Positions 50,881-64,000 of a stretch of DNA of 64,000 nt are shown here, piece by piece. The position numbers and the translations under genes are program-made. The stretch comes from Tubulanus polymorphus. Taxonomy: Eukaryota; Nemertea; Palaeonemertea; Tubulaniformes; Tubulanidae. How positions within the stretch are numbered: position 1 is the stretch's first letter; each line of letters begins with the position of its first letter. Under the pieces are notes generated by a model, which had not been told where the DNA came from, made no database searches, and saw nothing but the letters and a program-made list of their open reading frames with translations. The stretch is taken from contig NC_134025.1 of the NCBI RefSeq assembly GCF_964204645.1, positions 10,359,001 to 10,423,000 on the forward strand, read 5' to 3'.

Positions 50881-53800
50881 ATGCGTCCCATGTCCTTCTA
50901 ATCACCACTCAAACTACTCATTAATGATTCTATCGTGACGGATCAATAAACTCCTGGAAAACATGATCAATCGCCAATTTTTACCTGTTACGACGAAATC
51001 AATTTGATCGAGCATGCGCGGGCATTGAAATCTATATCCACGAATAGACTACGCGATATCGATTAGTCAGATTGAGTCTCTCTATCTCTCTGTGATTTTT
51101 GAATCTATCGGATGCATCGTACTCACGGGCAAAACTCATTAAAAATTGTATAACATCCCGACATTTACACATGCCCGCACGCGCTGAGGATGCGGCGCAC
51201 GATCAACTTCCATATGCTAAATATTTATCCTAGCAGACTATCAAAGCTGATATATTGGCCGCAATTTTTTCATCGACGTTGTTTCAAAAAAAAAAGCGGT
51301 GACTACTTGCACGGGGATGGGGAGGTATCTCGATGATTTGAAAACCGAAAACAAAGGTGTCATGCTAAAAATAATTCTCAAAAAGACACACATACGTACT
51401 GAGGCGTTTCTTTTCTATTTTCTATTTAAACAAGTGGAGGAAATAACAAAATAACACATGGAATTATATTACTTCCTTTTCAATCAAACCAGTTCTCCAG
51501 AACCGGATGTCAAAACCTACTATTGTAATGCCAAGTATATTTCTTATGGCACTGTTTACCAACGATAAGGAAAGGAGTAGACTTGAAAAGTTATTTTTAA
51601 TAATAATTTTAAAAAAGTGATTTAGATATCCACTGAATAAAAACCCGAAGAAATGAAAGTCTACTACTGTCATCTGACCTAGAACTGTTATCTCATTACA
51701 ATTTCCAAGAACCGGCAAGATTGTTTGAGCACCTTTTATAGTGATTTATAGGCAGGCTAGATATGAGCCACCAAGAGATATGAAAATTTGATACGTTAAT
51801 AAATTTCAAGAAATACATAAAGTAAATAGTAAATACATAAAGGTATAAGTACGAATATTACTGGATGAACTACGCAGAATAGCTTCATGTTTATCACACC
51901 GGTGTAATAAGCAACCAGCCCCCAATGAACCTACAAACTATACTAAGAGCTTTTGTTACACGCAAGCTCGCGTATCAGTATTTAACCTTTTAACAGGTGG
52001 AAATAAAACCAAGAGTCAGGCAAAAAACAGTAGACTTTCCGGGTTCAATCCAATTACTCATATATACTGAATTTGTTAAGTGAATCCATTCGAAAATGGT
52101 ATACAAAGCCAACAATATTCTTTTATCAAATACCTATTACCGAGAGATAGTACTTTTTTGGATAAGGTCCCCCTATAACTGTATGAGAACTAGGCTTTTA
52201 GGGTAAAATTTTCAATAAGTGAAAAATAGGGTCGCATATAGTGCCATTTGATAACCTGTGGAAGGAAGGAATTCAACTTTGAATATAGTTAAGTTCTAAA
52301 AATCAACAACACAATTCGAAAAATTGATTTTATCGAAAGATCCTAAAATACCAGTAACAAGAAGCACAATCAAATGGCTAAATGGCATAATGAATTAATT
52401 CCTTATGACCGATATGGTCACGTTGAGCACTCATACTTTTATAAGACGAATTATTTTCATGAAATTTGGCTATGGCTTACTTCTATTATACCAGTATCGC
52501 AGAGCATAATCATTCTATGTGGTTTAATAGAAAATTGTAATTCATTTACTCTCGTACAAGAACAGATAAATCCCTATCGTTTATACGTTCAGAGTGCAAG
52601 CTAATCGTCACATCAGATATTATATAGAAGGATAGGAGCCCGTGTTGTAATTGTTAGTATACACATATACACATACCGTTATCTAGATGAATCAAATCCA
52701 TGCATCCTACGATCTTTACGGATACCGAAAGCAATAAAATCCACCAGAAATATTTCAGGCCCATCTTCGACCCTCCTTCGTCGCCGTGACAGTCACGATT
52801 TCAGTTGTTATCCGATTAAAAACTTTTAAAAAGTCGCAATATAAAACGACGACGGTGACATCGTTTAGTAGTAGTACATCGCTAGTTGTGAAGTTTGCGT
52901 GTGTTTGATAGTAAAGCCGTAGCGGAACTACGTCATTCGTTGCATATTCATCGCGCGAGCGATTGGTCGGGAAAGCGCGCGAAAAAACTTGTTCGCGCAA
53001 AATGTGCCCAAAATCTCCGGTTGACCTCAGGGCCGGTTCCAGAGGATATACGAAGGCAAATGTCCGAAATAGAAAAGGCGCAGTTCATGTTTGTTTTTGA
53101 TTCGAGCTATAGCTCGAAAAACAACATTAGAAATTTCTAATAATTTGAAAATGACATTTTTTTGAAATAAAATAAACGCGTTATAGAATTCATCTTTACT
53201 CGCATATCATATTTCGCTGAGAACTAACGATTCCTACTTTCAAGAAAATAGCATCATTTTCAAAATATGTCCAATTTGTCAAATCAAACGATGATTTGAA
53301 ATCGATATTCTAAGTTAGATGGCGCCACCTCCTAGATCGTAAAATGATCTTTTTCCAACCCTCGAAAAAAACATCGTAAAACCATCTTTAGGCTATAAAA
53401 TGAAAATATAGCCATATTTCTTGGAAAAGATGTTATGTAATCGTTATCACACTGTTAATCCATAAATCATCGATTAGAAACCGCATTTCGTGAAAGTTTT
53501 GTGTACGATCAGTTCTTCTCAGACTTGATCATTTTTTGTTTTGTATTCGATATCCTTAGATTTGCTTTCCATAAAGGTTGAAAAATAAAAGGATTTCAGA
53601 CAACTTAATGAGCAAAAGAAGGCAGCTGTTGTGCGCACAGATGTTCTCTGTGACAAGCCTGGATCGAACGAAGCCAGCGCACGGTGTCGCCTCATACACG
53701 AGTCAGACACGACCGTCATAAAAAACTATAAACTATTGAAACGGTTGTCTGTGCGGCTATATAACAGTACATAAGCGGTAAGTAAACAGTGTCTATCTAA

Positions 53801-54105
53801 TTCCCATGATATTCAAACCCAGAAAAAAAAACAGGTGATAACCATTATTTTGCAAATTCAGGTGCAATAGTGGGTAATTGAAAAAACTCCGCTAACTGAC
53901 CTACAGTTTGCTATTGGCATATTCGAGGAAAAAAATTCTAGTGAACCTCAAAATGAAAGACAATTCGTTATTTCCTTAAGCTGAAAATGATTTTAAGCGA
54001 ATTTGAACTGAAAAATCGGCTACACAAAAATCCATTTACATTCTACTTCGCTATGCAATAGAAATGGATATATGTATTCATTGTTGATAGGCTATAGATA
54101 AGAAA

Positions 54106-63924
<9,819 letters not shown>

Positions 63925-64000
63925 GTATAATAATCTTACAGTCGTCTATCCGAGTCTGCCTTTTACGTATATTCGAGTCTTCTTGTATTCAAAATATGCA

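Larger units (their letters stand above)
48109..54105. other. Intergenic DNA and upstream region of the CPS gene
   Basis: Apart from the repeats listed, mostly AT-rich. An 18-bp perfect palindrome TTCGAGCTATAGCTCGAA lies at 53101-53118. A TATA-like CTATATAA (about 53757) and a consensus donor GTAAGTA (53779) lie about 330-350 bp before the CPS start, so a non-coding first exon is possible. I cannot place the promoter. Confidence 0.45.

Noticed and set aside
53757-53779. TATA box plus non-coding first exon of the CPS gene
   Set aside because: CTATATAA and GTAAGTA are present but too close together for a TATA-directed start to lie before the donor; no firm model.
1-54105. CRISPR array, operon or prokaryotic mobile element
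   Set aside because: The repeats are dispersed with variable spacing and transposon-type ends, and the gene has spliceosomal introns; nothing here is prokaryotic.

Overview
The window is nuclear DNA from an animal. It contains one recognisable protein-coding gene, on the plus strand at the right-hand end (54106 to beyond 64000), preceded by about 54 kb in which I find no supportable coding exon. The gene is split by short GT-AG introns. Its product reads continuously as a mitochondrial carbamoyl-phosphate synthetase of the CPS1 / CPSase III type. The flanking DNA is rich in short terminal-inverted-repeat elements, a tRNA-derived SINE and long TA microsatellites. A CPS that keeps the glutamine-hydrolysing cysteine, together with this repeat content, suggests a marine invertebrate, perhaps a lophotrochozoan such as a mollusc. 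The phylum is an inference I cannot confirm.

Region 1-54105 is intergenic or regulatory DNA filled with non-autonomous transposons. The clearest families are: (M) a TTAA-flanked, piggyBac-like MITE of about 285 bp, 7 copies, each with three copies of a hairpin palindrome; (B) a family of up to about 310 bp rich in GGCCNNGGCC and CAAATTTGG, with ends resembling AGCCGCGATCACACG, at least 14 full or partial copies; (D) a family of about 135 bp with GGGCCGGTTGCACAGTC ends; (C) an element of about 225 bp with GGCTGCCAAC/GTTGGCAGC ends; and several single-copy inverted-repeat elements. Five nested insertions can be read directly: M in B, C in B, C in another repeat, a 167-bp element in a 24-kb repeat, and a SINE inside a TA-flanked MITE. 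They give a partial relative age order. The DNA between the repeats has only short random open frames. Some blocks are GC-richer and unique-looking and could be regulatory, but nothing in a single sequence proves that.

Region 54106-63924 carries 31 coding exons (4268 nt, 1422 complete codons) of the CPS gene. In order they encode a mitochondrial transit peptide, the small-subunit-like domain, a class I glutamine amidotransferase domain with intact Cys-His-Glu, the first CPSase half with its ATP-grasp, the linker or oligomerisation region, the second ATP-grasp half, and the start of the C-terminal effector domain. The last roughly 75 residues lie beyond the window. In this family glutamine ammonia is used to make carbamoyl phosphate in the mitochondrial matrix for arginine and urea synthesis, usually with N-acetylglutamate as activator. 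The residues visible here fit that role.
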